Assembly (NCBI GenBank): GCA_029227035.1
Contig: JAQXZD010000015.1
Coordinates: forward strand, 1-33,871
Source: Lachnospiraceae bacterium
GTDB taxonomy: Bacteria; Bacillota; Clostridia; Lachnospirales; Lachnospiraceae
Length of the DNA: 33,871 nucleotides
Direction: 5' to 3'
Shown: in pieces, positions 16,398 through 24,045 of the stretch
How the letters are laid out: each line of letters starts with the position of its first letter
Position numbering within the stretch: the first letter of the stretch is position 1
Notes under the pieces: model-generated
The model's input: only the letters and a program-made list of their open reading frames with translations
What the model was told of the DNA's origin: nothing
Databases searched by the model: none
Translations under genes and position numbers: made by a program

Positions 16398-16407
16398 GAA
16401 CCGGTTC
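16398..16407. promoter_or_regulatory. GAACCGGTTC palindrome upstream of the sigma factor gene
   Basis: A perfect 10-base palindrome about 60 bases before the sigma gene. It contains GAACC, which resembles the -35 element of some ECF-sigma promoters, and TATAAA follows at 16422-16427, but spacing does not give a clean sigma-A or ECF promoter. Treat it as a candidate control site. Confidence 0.3.
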
Positions 16408-16469
16408 TGTATATATGACAATATAAAGGTGTAGGAACAAAAAGCTTTTTGAAATCCCACGGAGGAAAT

Positions 16470-17006
16470 ATGACACGCGAGGCATTTGAAGAATTGGTGC
16501 TTAGCATGGGAACGGACGTATATTCTTTCTGCCTGCAGCTTGTGAGAAACAAGGAAGACGCAGAAGAGCTGTATCAGGAGACCATGCTGGCAGCATTGGA
16601 ACGGCATAAAAAGATAGATGCATCAGGCAATCCGAAGAGTTACCTGCTGGGAATTGTGATAGGTCTGTGGAAGAACAGACGTCGAAAGCTGGCAAGGCGG
16701 GGACGTATCTGTCCACAGACAGCGCTCGAGGAGCAGCTTGAGGAAGTGTATCCGTCAGATACAGGGCACTCTCCGGAGGAGAGGATAATCCGGAAAGAAA
16801 GCGTTGACCTGGTGAGGAAACTGACGGAGGAGCTTCCGGAAAAGTACCGGATACCGGTGTATCTGTATTATTCAAGAGAACTTTCGCTCGAGGAGATTGC
16901 TGCAGCGATGCATATTCCAAAGGGCACAGTAAAAAGCAGACTTTATAAGGCAAGAGCAATACTGAAATCTCGTTTGGAGGAAGAAAATTATGGATTGGAA
17001 ACGTGA
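16470..17006 (+). CDS. ECF-type RNA polymerase sigma factor
   Basis: The 178 residues contain sigma region 2 (about 5-75; YSFCLQLVRNKEDAEELYQETMLAAL) and region 4 (about 112-168; LPEKYRIPVYLYYSRELSLEEIAAAMHIPKGTVKSRLYKARAIL, with a clear helix-turn-helix). Regions 1 and 3 are absent, as in group 4 sigma factors. ATG 16470 with GGAGG at 16461-16465 is preferred over the TTG at 16449, which would add seven residues. The downstream gene overlaps by 17 bases and encodes a membrane protein, the usual sigma/anti-sigma arrangement. The signal it answers is not evident; ECF factors of this type generally respond to envelope stress. Confidence 0.93.
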   Translation: MTREAFEELVLSMGTDVYSFCLQLVRNKEDAEELYQETMLAALERHKKIDASGNPKSYLLGIVIGLWKNRRRKLARRGRICPQTALEEQLEEVYPSDTGHSPEERIIRKESVDLVRKLTEELPEKYRIPVYLYYSRELSLEEIAAAMHIPKGTVKSRLYKARAILKSRLEEENYGLET

Positions 17007-18117
17007 TTTTGACGATATGATGAAAAGTGCCCTGACACAGAAAGTGGAACCGGATGCAGGCTTGCAGAGGAAGGTTCTTGCACAGTGGAAGGAGAAACAG
17101 AACATGAAACATAGTAAAAGATGGACGGTAGCCGTGGCAGGAGCAGCCTGTGTACTGGCGTTGACGGTGAGCGTCGGAGCGGCAACACGGTATTTGAGCA
17201 GCAGTAAGGTGGCAGATGAAATGGGATATGAAAAGCTGGCGAGTGCTTTTTCCGGTGAGGATGCCATTGAAGTGAACCGGACGAAATCCTGCGGAGAATA
17301 TCAGGTGACTTTTCTGGGCGTGACAGGAGGAAAGGCGTTGCAGGGAGAACTGGCAGATGATGTGACAAAGGATAAGACTTATGCGGTGGTTGCCATTGAG
17401 AGAACAGACGGAAAACCGATGTCGGAGGAAGAGGACTTTTTTGTAACGCCTCTGATTGATGGATATAAGCCGTGGCAGTATAATGCCGCATCCATGAACG
17501 GCGGTTGTACCTGGGATGTGATTGATGGAGTACAGTACCGGATTGTGGAGTGCGACAGTGTGCAGTGGTTTGCCGATCATAAACTGCATCTGGGCGTGAC
17601 AGACGGATTTATTAACTCCGGGATGTTTGATTATGATGAAAAAACGGGCGCAATCACGGTAAATGAAGATTATGAGGGCATCAATCTTTTGTTTGATCTG
17701 CCGTTGGATGCAGCTAAGGCAGATTCCCGGAAAGCACAGGAATATCTGAAGAAACTGGGAATGGAAACAGAAACTACGGATGATGCCGAGCTTTCTCTGA
17801 CGGAGGAAGCAGTTGAATACATGCAAAGCGGCGCATGGAAAGATGACATTGAGGGAGCCGCACAGGTGATTTCGCCGGAGAAAGTGACGAAGAAGAAATC
17901 CGGTGCATACGAGCTTCCGTACCATATCAAAGAAGAGGATGGTTCGGAGCTGGAAGGCATATTGTACTTTTATGACTGGCAGTTTGTGGATGGAATATCC
18001 GTGCAGAAGTCGGAGACCGTATCGGAAAGCGAACAGACAGAGAAGAAGCAGACCTGGATTGCAGTTGCCGAGAAGAATGAGGACGGAAGCATTACCGTGA
18101 GCATGTATGAAAAGTAA
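16990..18117 (+). CDS. Probable membrane anti-sigma factor
   Basis: The 375 residues have a short cytoplasmic N-terminus (1-44; MDWKRDFDDMMKSALTQKVEPD), one transmembrane helix (about 45-66; WTVAVAGAACVLALTVSVGAA) and about 310 extracytoplasmic residues. The external part is rich in Asp and Glu and looks beta-rich (EYQVTFLGVTGGKAL, TYAVVAIERTDGKPM). That topology and a 17-base overlap with the sigma gene suggest that it holds the sigma factor at the membrane. The N-terminus lacks the zinc-binding HxxxCxxC motif of ZAS anti-sigma factors. The ribosome site GGAGGAAG lies inside the sigma gene. The external domain may be a sensor; I do not recognise its ligand. Confidence 0.72.
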   Translation: MDWKRDFDDMMKSALTQKVEPDAGLQRKVLAQWKEKQNMKHSKRWTVAVAGAACVLALTVSVGAATRYLSSSKVADEMGYEKLASAFSGEDAIEVNRTKSCGEYQVTFLGVTGGKALQGELADDVTKDKTYAVVAIERTDGKPMSEEEDFFVTPLIDGYKPWQYNAASMNGGCTWDVIDGVQYRIVECDSVQWFADHKLHLGVTDGFINSGMFDYDEKTGAITVNEDYEGINLLFDLPLDAAKADSRKAQEYLKKLGMETETTDDAELSLTEEAVEYMQSGAWKDDIEGAAQVISPEKVTKKKSGAYELPYHIKEEDGSELEGILYFYDWQFVDGISVQKSETVSESEQTEKKQTWIAVAEKNEDGSITVSMYEK

Positions 18118-18126
18118 ATAAGGAAC

Positions 18127-18155
18127 TTGACCATAAATATATTCAGGTGTAAACT
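18127..18155 (+). promoter_or_regulatory. Putative promoter upstream of the ECF S component
   Basis: TTGACC (18127-18132), 17 bases, TAAACT (18150-18155). The start would be near 18162, within the hairpin at 18157-18197, so the hairpin would form the 5' end of the transcript. Confidence 0.45.
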
Positions 18156-18156
18156 A

Positions 18157-18197
18157 ATAGGGCTGATGGTTACTCGTTGAGAACCAATCAGCCCTAT
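18157..18197 (+). terminator. Long hairpin after the anti-sigma gene
   Basis: ATAGGGCTGAT (18157-18167) pairs perfectly with 18187-18197, and GGTT/AACC extends the stem inward after a single-base bulge. There is no T-run after it. It may end the sigma operon or protect a transcript end; it is not a clear intrinsic terminator. The remaining leader to 18262 has weak pairing only, and no riboswitch that I recognise. Confidence 0.5.
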
Positions 18198-18274
18198 ACT
18201 ACAATATTTGCAGTTGCAATAGAAAAGAGGAAAAGATCAAAAAGAGACTTTTACCTCGGAATAGGAGGAAAGCA

Positions 18275-19105
18275 ATGCGCAATAGTAACACAAAAGAGCT
18301 GGTTCTTACCGCTCTGTTTTCTGCCATTATAGTCATTATGGCATTTACCCCGTTAGGGTATATCCCACTGGTTGTCATTAACGCAACCATCATACATATC
18401 CCGGTTATTCTGGGAGCATTATTCTGTGGACCGAAGAAGGGAGCCTTCCTCGGATTCGTCTTTGGACTTACCAGTTTTATTAAGAATACCCTGATGCCGA
18501 CATCTCTGTCAGCATTTGTATTTTCACCGGTACTTGCCGCCGGCATGGTCGGAACAAGCGGCGTCTTTAAGAGTGCATTTATCTGTTTCGTGCCGAGAAT
18601 TCTGGTGGGAGTTGTGCCGTATTTTGTATATATCGGTGTTCGCAAAGCCGTAACATCCGGAAACAAAAAACTTTGGTTAACCATATTAAATCTGCTGATT
18701 GGCCTGTTTCTTTTTATCGGATCGCGCGCATTCCTGATAAAGGTATTTGCAGAGCATCCGCTTTCAACAGCAGTTGTCGTGGCCATCAGTCTCATTGTTG
18801 GAGTATTGGTTTTTGTATTATTGGAGCTGTTCACAATCAAAAAAGAAGTGGCGGCATCGGCCTTTATCTATGCAGGTGTTACCGGGGCGATGGTGAATAC
18901 GATTCTGGTCATGGGCTCCATCCTTGCATTGTATAAGGAGGCATATGCCAAAGCACTTTCCATTGATCCGGCAGCAGTGATTGGAACCATTGGAGGAGTC
19001 ATCAGTTTCAACGGCGTCATTGAGGCGATTGTAGCGGCAATTATCGTGATGGCAGTTGGTGTTGTACTGAATAAAGTGAAGCCTGTCAAAACAGGAAAAA
19101 ATTAG
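18275..19105 (+). CDS. ECF transporter S component, probably for pantothenate
   Basis: A 276-residue membrane protein with about seven hydrophobic helices. The opening KELVLTALFSAIIVIMAFTPLGYIPL and IHIPVILGALFCGPKKGAFLGFVFGLTSFIKN are typical of substrate-binding S components of energy-coupling factor importers, with the short Ala-rich helix face that contacts EcfT. It needs a shared EcfA/A'/T module encoded elsewhere. The gene directly downstream, coaBC, uses phosphopantothenate, so pantothenate (PanT-type) is the best guess. The substrate is inferred from context only. AGGAGGA at 18263-18269 is the ribosome site. Confidence 0.75.
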   Translation: MRNSNTKELVLTALFSAIIVIMAFTPLGYIPLVVINATIIHIPVILGALFCGPKKGAFLGFVFGLTSFIKNTLMPTSLSAFVFSPVLAAGMVGTSGVFKSAFICFVPRILVGVVPYFVYIGVRKAVTSGNKKLWLTILNLLIGLFLFIGSRAFLIKVFAEHPLSTAVVVAISLIVGVLVFVLLELFTIKKEVAASAFIYAGVTGAMVNTILVMGSILALYKEAYAKALSIDPAAVIGTIGGVISFNGVIEAIVAAIIVMAVGVVLNKVKPVKTGKN

Positions 19106-19163
19106 CAGCGTGCATGCGGCTGCAGGTATTGTAGTAATATATAAAGATAGGAATGAGAAGACT

Positions 19164-20354
19164 ATGTTAAGAGAAAAACATGTTGTGTTAGCTGTGACCG
19201 GAAGCATTGCAGCCTATAAGATTGCAAATCTTGCAAGTGCACTTAAGAAGCTGCATGCGGACGTGACTGTGCTTATGACAGAAAATGCGACCAATTTTAT
19301 CAACCCGATTACCTTTGAGACACTGACAGGAAATAAATGTCTGGTGGATACTTTTGACAGAAATTTCCAATATAATGTAGAGCATGTTTCCGTGGCAAAA
19401 CAGGCAGATATCGTTCTGATTGCTCCGGCATCGGCCAATGTAATCGGCAAGATGGCAAACGGCATTGCGGATGATATGCTGACCACGACGGTTCTTGCCT
19501 GCAAATGTCCGAAGCTGGTTGCTCCGGCGATGAACACGAACATGTATGAAAATCCGATTGTACAGGATAACATAGAAAAATTGAAGAAATACGGATTTGA
19601 AGTGATTGCCCCGGCGACCGGCTATCTGGCCTGCGGAGATACGGGAGCCGGTAAGATGCCGGAGCCGGAGACTCTGCTTTCCTATATCCTGCAGGAGATT
19701 GCCTGCGAAAAGGATATGCTTGGAAAAAAGGTGCTGATTACAGCGGGACCTACGCAGGAGAAAATTGATCCGGTTCGCTATATGACGAATCATTCCACCG
19801 GAAAGATGGGTTATGCCCTTGCCAAGAATTGTGCAAGGAGAGGAGCAGAGGTGACACTTGTGACAGGTCCGGTTACGATTGAGCCGCCGATGTTTGTAAA
19901 GACGGTGCCGGTTGTTTCCGCAGCGGATATGGCGGAAGCAGTTCGCGGATGTTATGAAAAACAGGATATCATCATAAAAGCGGCTGCGGTTGCAGATTAC
20001 CGACCGGCGCATACCTCAGAGGAAAAGGTGAAGAAGCAGGAGGGCGATTTATCTGTTGAGATGGAGCGCACCGAAGATATTCTGGCTTATCTTGGCGCAC
20101 ATAAGAAAAAGGGACAGTTTTTGTGCGGTTTTTCCATGGAGACGGAGCATATGCTTGAGAATTCAAGGGCGAAGCTGGAAAAAAAGAAGGCCGATATGAT
20201 TGTTGCCAATAATCTGAAGGTTCAGGGTGCGGGATTTGGCACAGATACCAATGTGGTAACACTGATTACAAAGGATGGCTGCAAGGAGCTTCCGATGATG
20301 AGCAAAGCGGAAGTGGCTGCAAGAATCATAAATGAAATTCTTGAAATGCTTTAG
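19164..20354 (+). CDS. coaBC: Bifunctional phosphopantothenoylcysteine decarboxylase / phosphopantothenate-cysteine ligase
   Basis: It carries out the second and third steps of CoA synthesis from pantothenate. The 396 residues hold a CoaC flavoprotein domain (about 1-180: GSIAAYK, active-site His74 in VEHVSVAK, PAMNTNMYENP, Cys157 in LACGDTGAGKMPEPE) and a CoaB ligase domain (about 188-396: ITAGPTQEKIDPVRYMTNHSTGKMG, FSMETEH, ADMIVANNL). ATG 19164 starts the conserved MLREKHVVLAVTGS; an in-frame GTG at 19110 would add 18 unrelated residues. It starts 58 bases after the S-component gene and is probably co-transcribed with it. The stop is followed by a repeat-like region. Confidence 0.96.
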   Translation: MLREKHVVLAVTGSIAAYKIANLASALKKLHADVTVLMTENATNFINPITFETLTGNKCLVDTFDRNFQYNVEHVSVAKQADIVLIAPASANVIGKMANGIADDMLTTTVLACKCPKLVAPAMNTNMYENPIVQDNIEKLKKYGFEVIAPATGYLACGDTGAGKMPEPETLLSYILQEIACEKDMLGKKVLITAGPTQEKIDPVRYMTNHSTGKMGYALAKNCARRGAEVTLVTGPVTIEPPMFVKTVPVVSAADMAEAVRGCYEKQDIIIKAAAVADYRPAHTSEEKVKKQEGDLSVEMERTEDILAYLGAHKKKGQFLCGFSMETEHMLENSRAKLEKKKADMIVANNLKVQGAGFGTDTNVVTLITKDGCKELPMMSKAEVAARIINEILEML

Positions 20355-20355
20355 A

Positions 20356-20477
20356 GCAGGGCGAAGCACTTGCTGCTGAGACCGTAAGAACATGATTGAA
20401 TGGGCAAAATCCCATTGCCGAAGGCAATCTTAAATGGATTTTGACCTTGTAACTGTGAAGGTACTGAACAGTTACAA
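20356..20477. repeat. Hairpin-rich, REP-like intergenic element
   Basis: The coaBC-yihY gap is filled with inverted repeats. GCAG/CTGC bracket 20356-20376. CAAAATCCCATT (20405-20416) pairs with AATGGATTTTG (20433-20443; one base deleted) around an inner TTGCC-GAA-GGCAA stem (20415-20427). TTGTAACTGT (20447-20456) pairs perfectly with ACAGTTACAA (20468-20477) around an 11-base loop. The density and lack of coding suggest a dispersed palindromic element or multi-hairpin terminator. I have an impression that the last unit is frequent in Lachnospiraceae genomes but cannot verify it. Confidence 0.55.
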
Positions 20478-20506
20478 ATTATAGAAAAAATGAAAGGGTA
20501 GTGTTG

Positions 20507-21328
20507 GTGAAAAGGGTAAAAGATCTCAATAAATCAGATATTAAGGATATTTCGCAGGATTTTACAAGTGCGGATATTTCGGTATATTCAGGACAGGCAG
20601 CTTTTTTTCTGATACTGTCCTTTTTTCCGTTTCTGATGTTCTTCTTCTCACTTTTAAATCTGACGCCGCTTACGGAGCAGGAATTTATGGACTGGGTTAT
20701 GACCATTGTTCCATCTTCCTTCCATGAGACGCTGGAGTATTTTACCGGGGAAATCTACGAGGGAATCAGCGGAGGCAAGATTACGGCAACTGTTGTCGTT
20801 GCGGTCTTTATGAGCTCCAAGGCTTTTGTGTCCCTGGAACGGGGCATGAATGCGATGTACCATGTGAAGGAAACCAGAAACATGGTGAAGCGGTACCTGT
20901 ATTCCATGTTGTACAGTATTGTATTTGCGTTTCTTCTGCTATCCCTGCTGGCGATCATGGTGTTTGGAAAGAGACTTCTGGCGCAGCTTTTTCAATTGCT
21001 TCCGTTTTTGGAAGAAGTAGTACATTTTCGAATGATAATCTGTATTCCGATTCTGTTTGGATTCTTTCTGCTTTTGTTTGTGGTATTGCCAAACCGAAAG
21101 CAACGGGTGAAACAGCAGATTCCGGGAGCGGCACTGGCGACAGCTGGTTGGTTGATTTTTTCGGGACTGTTTTCGGTGTATGTGGATAAATATACAAGAT
21201 ATTCTTCTTTTTATGGAACCATGACAACTATTGCACTTATTATGGTCTGGCTTTACGGTTGTATGTATGTGCTTTTTGTCGGTGGATTTATAAATCGGGA
21301 AATCGAGAAAAAGGGGCTGTTTTATTAG
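20507..21328 (+). CDS. YihY/BrkB-family membrane protein
   Basis: A 273-residue protein with about six transmembrane helices. DISVYSGQAAFFLILSFFPFLMFFFSL near the N-terminus and SSFYGTMTTIALIMVWLYGCMYVLFVGGFINREIE at the C-terminus are hallmarks of the YihY/BrkB family (once called ribonuclease BN by mistake). The molecular function is not known. Starts GTG 20501, TTG 20504 and GTG 20507 are in frame; GTG 20507 has the best distance (9 bases) from AAAGGG at 20492-20497. It ends at a terminator shared with uraA. Confidence 0.88.
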   Translation: MKRVKDLNKSDIKDISQDFTSADISVYSGQAAFFLILSFFPFLMFFFSLLNLTPLTEQEFMDWVMTIVPSSFHETLEYFTGEIYEGISGGKITATVVVAVFMSSKAFVSLERGMNAMYHVKETRNMVKRYLYSMLYSIVFAFLLLSLLAIMVFGKRLLAQLFQLLPFLEEVVHFRMIICIPILFGFFLLLFVVLPNRKQRVKQQIPGAALATAGWLIFSGLFSVYVDKYTRYSSFYGTMTTIALIMVWLYGCMYVLFVGGFINREIEKKGLFY

Positions 21329-21332
21329 CATA

Positions 21333-21361
21333 AAAAAGAGAGTGCGGCGCACTCTCTTTTT
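21333..21361. terminator. Bidirectional terminator between yihY-like gene and uraA
   Basis: AAAAAGAGAGTGC (21333-21345), loop GGC, and its exact complement at 21349-21361. The A-run and T-run allow termination from either convergent gene. Confidence 0.92.
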
Positions 21362-21368
21362 CGTGGGA

Positions 21369-22775
21369 TTAATTCTGATTCTTCAATTCCTTTTCCAGCT
21401 CTCTCGGACGTAAATCCACACCTCTGGAAGAATCCGCATCCGGATTATCGCCGAAGTGATAATCATTTCCCGGAAGGATTGCATTTAACAGAATACCTGC
21501 GATTGCGGCAATGGCAAGGGAGGTAAGTGTAATGGAAGTTCCGGCTATGGTGAAGGTAAGTCCGTTGGTGAAACCGAGTCCGGATACCAGAATGACACCT
21601 GCGATAATCAGATTTCGTGATTTGGTAAAGTCAACATGATTTTCCACCACATTGCGGACGCCGATTGCGGAAATCATTCCGTAAAGGATGAAACTGACAC
21701 CGCCGATAATGGAAGCCGGCATGGAGCCGATAATCTCTGCCACCTTTGGAATAAAACTTAAAACGATGGCATAGCAGGCTGCAAGGCGGATTACCTTCGG
21801 ATCGTGTACACGGGAGAGTTCCAGCACACCGGTATTCTCGCCGTAGGTAGTGTTGGCAGGACCGCCAATCAAAGCGGAGAGGGAAGTCGCAATACCATCA
21901 CCGATCAGGGTGCGGTGCAGTCCCGGATCTGCAAGGAAATTTTCACCTACGGAAGCGGAGATGGCAGACATATCGCCGATATGCTCCATCATGGTTGCAA
22001 TGGCAATAGGTGCCATAATCAGAATCGAGGTCAGATTGAATTTCGGAAGCTGAAACGGTGGCAGTCCAACCCATGAAGCGGAAGCCACGGCTGAGAAATC
22101 AAGGATGGCAGAGCCGTCCGGATTCGTGAAGCCAAGACCATTCAGGCACACGGCGAATACATAGGCAATCACAACGCCCAAGAGAATCGGAATAATCTTG
22201 AACATGCCTTTTCCCCAGATATTGAAGATGACAATCACCGCCAGCGCCACCAGCGCAATCAGCCAGTTGGTGGAAGCGTTTGCCACGGCGGAAGGTGCGA
22301 GACTTAAGCCGATGCAGATAATAATCGGTCCGGTGACCACCGGAGGCAGAAAACGCATGACGCGGCTGACACCCACCAGCTTAATAATCAGGGCAAGAAC
22401 CAGATAAAGCAGTCCGGCGATGAGAATACCGCCGCAGGCGTATTGCAGTTTTTCCGAGTCCGGCATACTTTCAAAAATACCTTTGTCCAGGCTGGCGATA
22501 CTTGAAAAGCCGCCCAGAAAAGCGAAAGAAGAGCCGAGAAATGCCGGCACTTTAAATTTTGAGCAGACATGGAAAAACAAGGTTCCGAGTCCGGCGCAAA
22601 ACAGGGTGACCTGCACGGAAAGCACCTGTCCTTTGCTGTTAAAATAACTGTTTACCAGAATGGGAACAAGAATTGTGGCTCCAAACATGGCAAACATGTG
22701 TTGGAGTCCCAGCAGGAGCATCTTGGGTACGCCGAGTACCCGGGCATCCTTAATAATGTCTTTTTGTTGGTTCAT
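21369..22775 (-). CDS. uraA: Uracil permease (NCS2 family)
   Basis: A 468-residue nucleobase-proton symporter with about 14 membrane segments. LQHMFAMFGATILVP in TM1 and GASFAFLGGF-type (here GSSFAFLGGF) in TM3 are family motifs. MMEHIGDMSAIS holds Glu264, and GGPANTTYGENTGVL holds Glu313; these correspond by motif and by their 49-residue spacing to the uracil-binding glutamates of E. coli UraA. Uracil rather than xanthine is favoured by TYGEN. An AAGGAGGA ribosome site (complement at 22784-22790) lies between it and the upstream DUF975 gene (18-base gap), so the two are probably co-transcribed. Its presence with carAB gives both salvage and de novo pyrimidine supply. Confidence 0.93.
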   Translation of the reverse strand: MNQQKDIIKDARVLGVPKMLLLGLQHMFAMFGATILVPILVNSYFNSKGQVLSVQVTLFCAGLGTLFFHVCSKFKVPAFLGSSFAFLGGFSSIASLDKGIFESMPDSEKLQYACGGILIAGLLYLVLALIIKLVGVSRVMRFLPPVVTGPIIICIGLSLAPSAVANASTNWLIALVALAVIVIFNIWGKGMFKIIPILLGVVIAYVFAVCLNGLGFTNPDGSAILDFSAVASASWVGLPPFQLPKFNLTSILIMAPIAIATMMEHIGDMSAISASVGENFLADPGLHRTLIGDGIATSLSALIGGPANTTYGENTGVLELSRVHDPKVIRLAACYAIVLSFIPKVAEIIGSMPASIIGGVSFILYGMISAIGVRNVVENHVDFTKSRNLIIAGVILVSGLGFTNGLTFTIAGTSITLTSLAIAAIAGILLNAILPGNDYHFGDNPDADSSRGVDLRPRELEKELKNQN

Positions 22776-22793
22776 TAGAAAAATCCTCCTTAG

Positions 22794-23519
22794 TTACAAA
22801 GTATTTATCATTTCTCCCTTTATATTCAGGTAGAAATTTGCAAGAGTTTGTGAACGGTAAGGCTCTACCCACAGGGAACCGATTCCGAAAGAAATAATTC
22901 CAAGAAGCTGTAAACCGATAAAACTCAGATAAAGATAGAGAAGCCGTCCTCTGTGCCCTTTCATAAGCTGCCTGCAGCTTCGGATTGCTTCCGGGATACG
23001 CTGCTCTTCGTGATCGGTAATGCAGAACAGAAGCAGTGAATAGGAAAGCTGCAGGAGGGCAGTTACAAGCAGGCTGATCACCGACAGGATAACCAGCACA
23101 GTGACGGTTTCTACGCAGGCACCTTTTTTGTAAAGATACAGGATGCCAAGCGCCGCAGGAAGAATACCGGCGACACAGAGAAGTGCCAGAAAAAGTCCTG
23201 CGAGAATATAGCGGTCCGGACGGTTCTGAAAACCGAAGAACACCATTTTAAGCCTGCCGGTCTGTTTTCTTGCTATGGCAAGATGGGTACGACAGACACC
23301 TGCTGACAGTACATAGGAGAGCAGCACGATTAAAAAGTCGGCAATATAGAACATGATGGTCATAGGCAGAGGCTGCTGTTCTTTTTGCAGCATGGAAAAT
23401 GGGAGTTCAACCAATAAGGGAACAAGTCCCGCAATCAGATAGACTCCCATCGGAGTGGAAAAATGCCCGCTTAAGTTAGTGCGTGCGATTCTTTTTAATT
23501 CTTTGCAAGGTAGATTCAT
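22794..23519 (-). CDS. DUF975-family membrane protein
   Basis: 241 residues with about five or six hydrophobic segments. The motif SCRQLMKGHRGRLLYLYLSFIGLQLLG followed by FGIGSLWVEPYRSQTLANFY is the characteristic C-terminal signature of DUF975 (PF06161) proteins of Firmicutes. The function is unknown. AGGAG (complement at 23527-23531) precedes the ATG. It is first in a probable two-gene operon with uraA and is transcribed from a promoter that overlaps the one for the divergent DUF2752 gene. Confidence 0.82.
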   Translation of the reverse strand: MNLPCKELKRIARTNLSGHFSTPMGVYLIAGLVPLLVELPFSMLQKEQQPLPMTIMFYIADFLIVLLSYVLSAGVCRTHLAIARKQTGRLKMVFFGFQNRPDRYILAGLFLALLCVAGILPAALGILYLYKKGACVETVTVLVILSVISLLVTALLQLSYSLLLFCITDHEEQRIPEAIRSCRQLMKGHRGRLLYLYLSFIGLQLLGIISFGIGSLWVEPYRSQTLANFYLNIKGEMINTL

Positions 23520-23547
23520 TTTTGTACTCCTTAGATAATAAGTGTTT

Positions 23548-23576
23548 TTGACACACAGTAATAATCATATTATACT
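23548..23576 (+). promoter_or_regulatory. Sigma-A promoter of the DUF2752 gene
   Basis: TTGACA (23548-23553), 17 bases, TATACT (23571-23576): a near-consensus promoter. The start site would be near 23583, about 25 bases before ATG 23608. Confidence 0.7.
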
Positions 23577-23597
23577 GTTCTCATATTTGCAATGAAA
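23569..23597 (-). promoter_or_regulatory. Promoter of the DUF975-uraA operon
   Basis: On the minus strand: TTTCAT (complement at 23592-23597), 17 bases, TATAAT (complement at 23569-23574). The -10 is consensus and the -35 is moderate. It overlaps the -10 of the plus-strand promoter at 23571-23576. Confidence 0.55.
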
Positions 23598-23607
23598 GAG
23601 ATTGATC

Positions 23608-24045
23608 ATGATGAAATATAATCCGTTAAAAACAGACAATACACTGGACAAATTTTTTTATGCGATAGGATGGTGTGCAGTCCTTTTGGCACTGGCAGGT
23701 ACGATTGCGTGGAAAACCGGAGTACTTAAGCTTCAGTTTCCACCATGTATCCTGCATGCTATCACCGGATATTACTGTCCGGGCTGCGGTGGTACCCGCG
23801 CCGTAATTGCGCTCCTTCATGGTCAGGTGATCACTTCCCTGTATTATCATCCGATTGTTGTATATACCGTTGCCGTTGGGGGCTGGTTTATGCTCACCCA
23901 GACACTCAGCCGTCTGTCGCACGGAAAGTGCAGACCGATGCATTACCGGGATCTTTATATGTGGATTGCGCTTGCAATCGTTGTTATCAATTGTCTTGTA
24001 AAAAATCTTGTTCTTGCAATTACGGGAACTGCGTTGTTGTCATAA
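23608..24045 (+). CDS. DUF2752 membrane protein
   Basis: 145 residues with three or four hydrophobic segments and the DUF2752 hallmark CPGCGGTRA (Cys57 and Cys60), followed by LLHGQVITSLYYHP. The family function is not established; the CxxC pair on a membrane protein might bind metal or take part in thiol chemistry. ATG 23608 (or ATG 23611) lies 8 bases after GAAAGAG; a TTG at 23602 is a poorer start. The last 26 bases overlap the 3' end of the convergent small membrane gene. Confidence 0.85.
   Translation: MMKYNPLKTDNTLDKFFYAIGWCAVLLALAGTIAWKTGVLKLQFPPCILHAITGYYCPGCGGTRAVIALLHGQVITSLYYHPIVVYTVAVGGWFMLTQTLSRLSHGKCRPMHYRDLYMWIALAIVVINCLVKNLVLAITGTALLS

Noticed and set aside
16501..17925. 474-codon open frame on the minus strand opposite the sigma and anti-sigma genes
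   Set aside because: It is the antisense shadow of two well-supported genes with ribosome sites and clear domains. Its translation is His, Cys and Pro rich with no domain.
20447..20477. CRISPR repeat
   Set aside because: The palindromic unit occurs once here. There are no regularly spaced copies or cas genes in the window.
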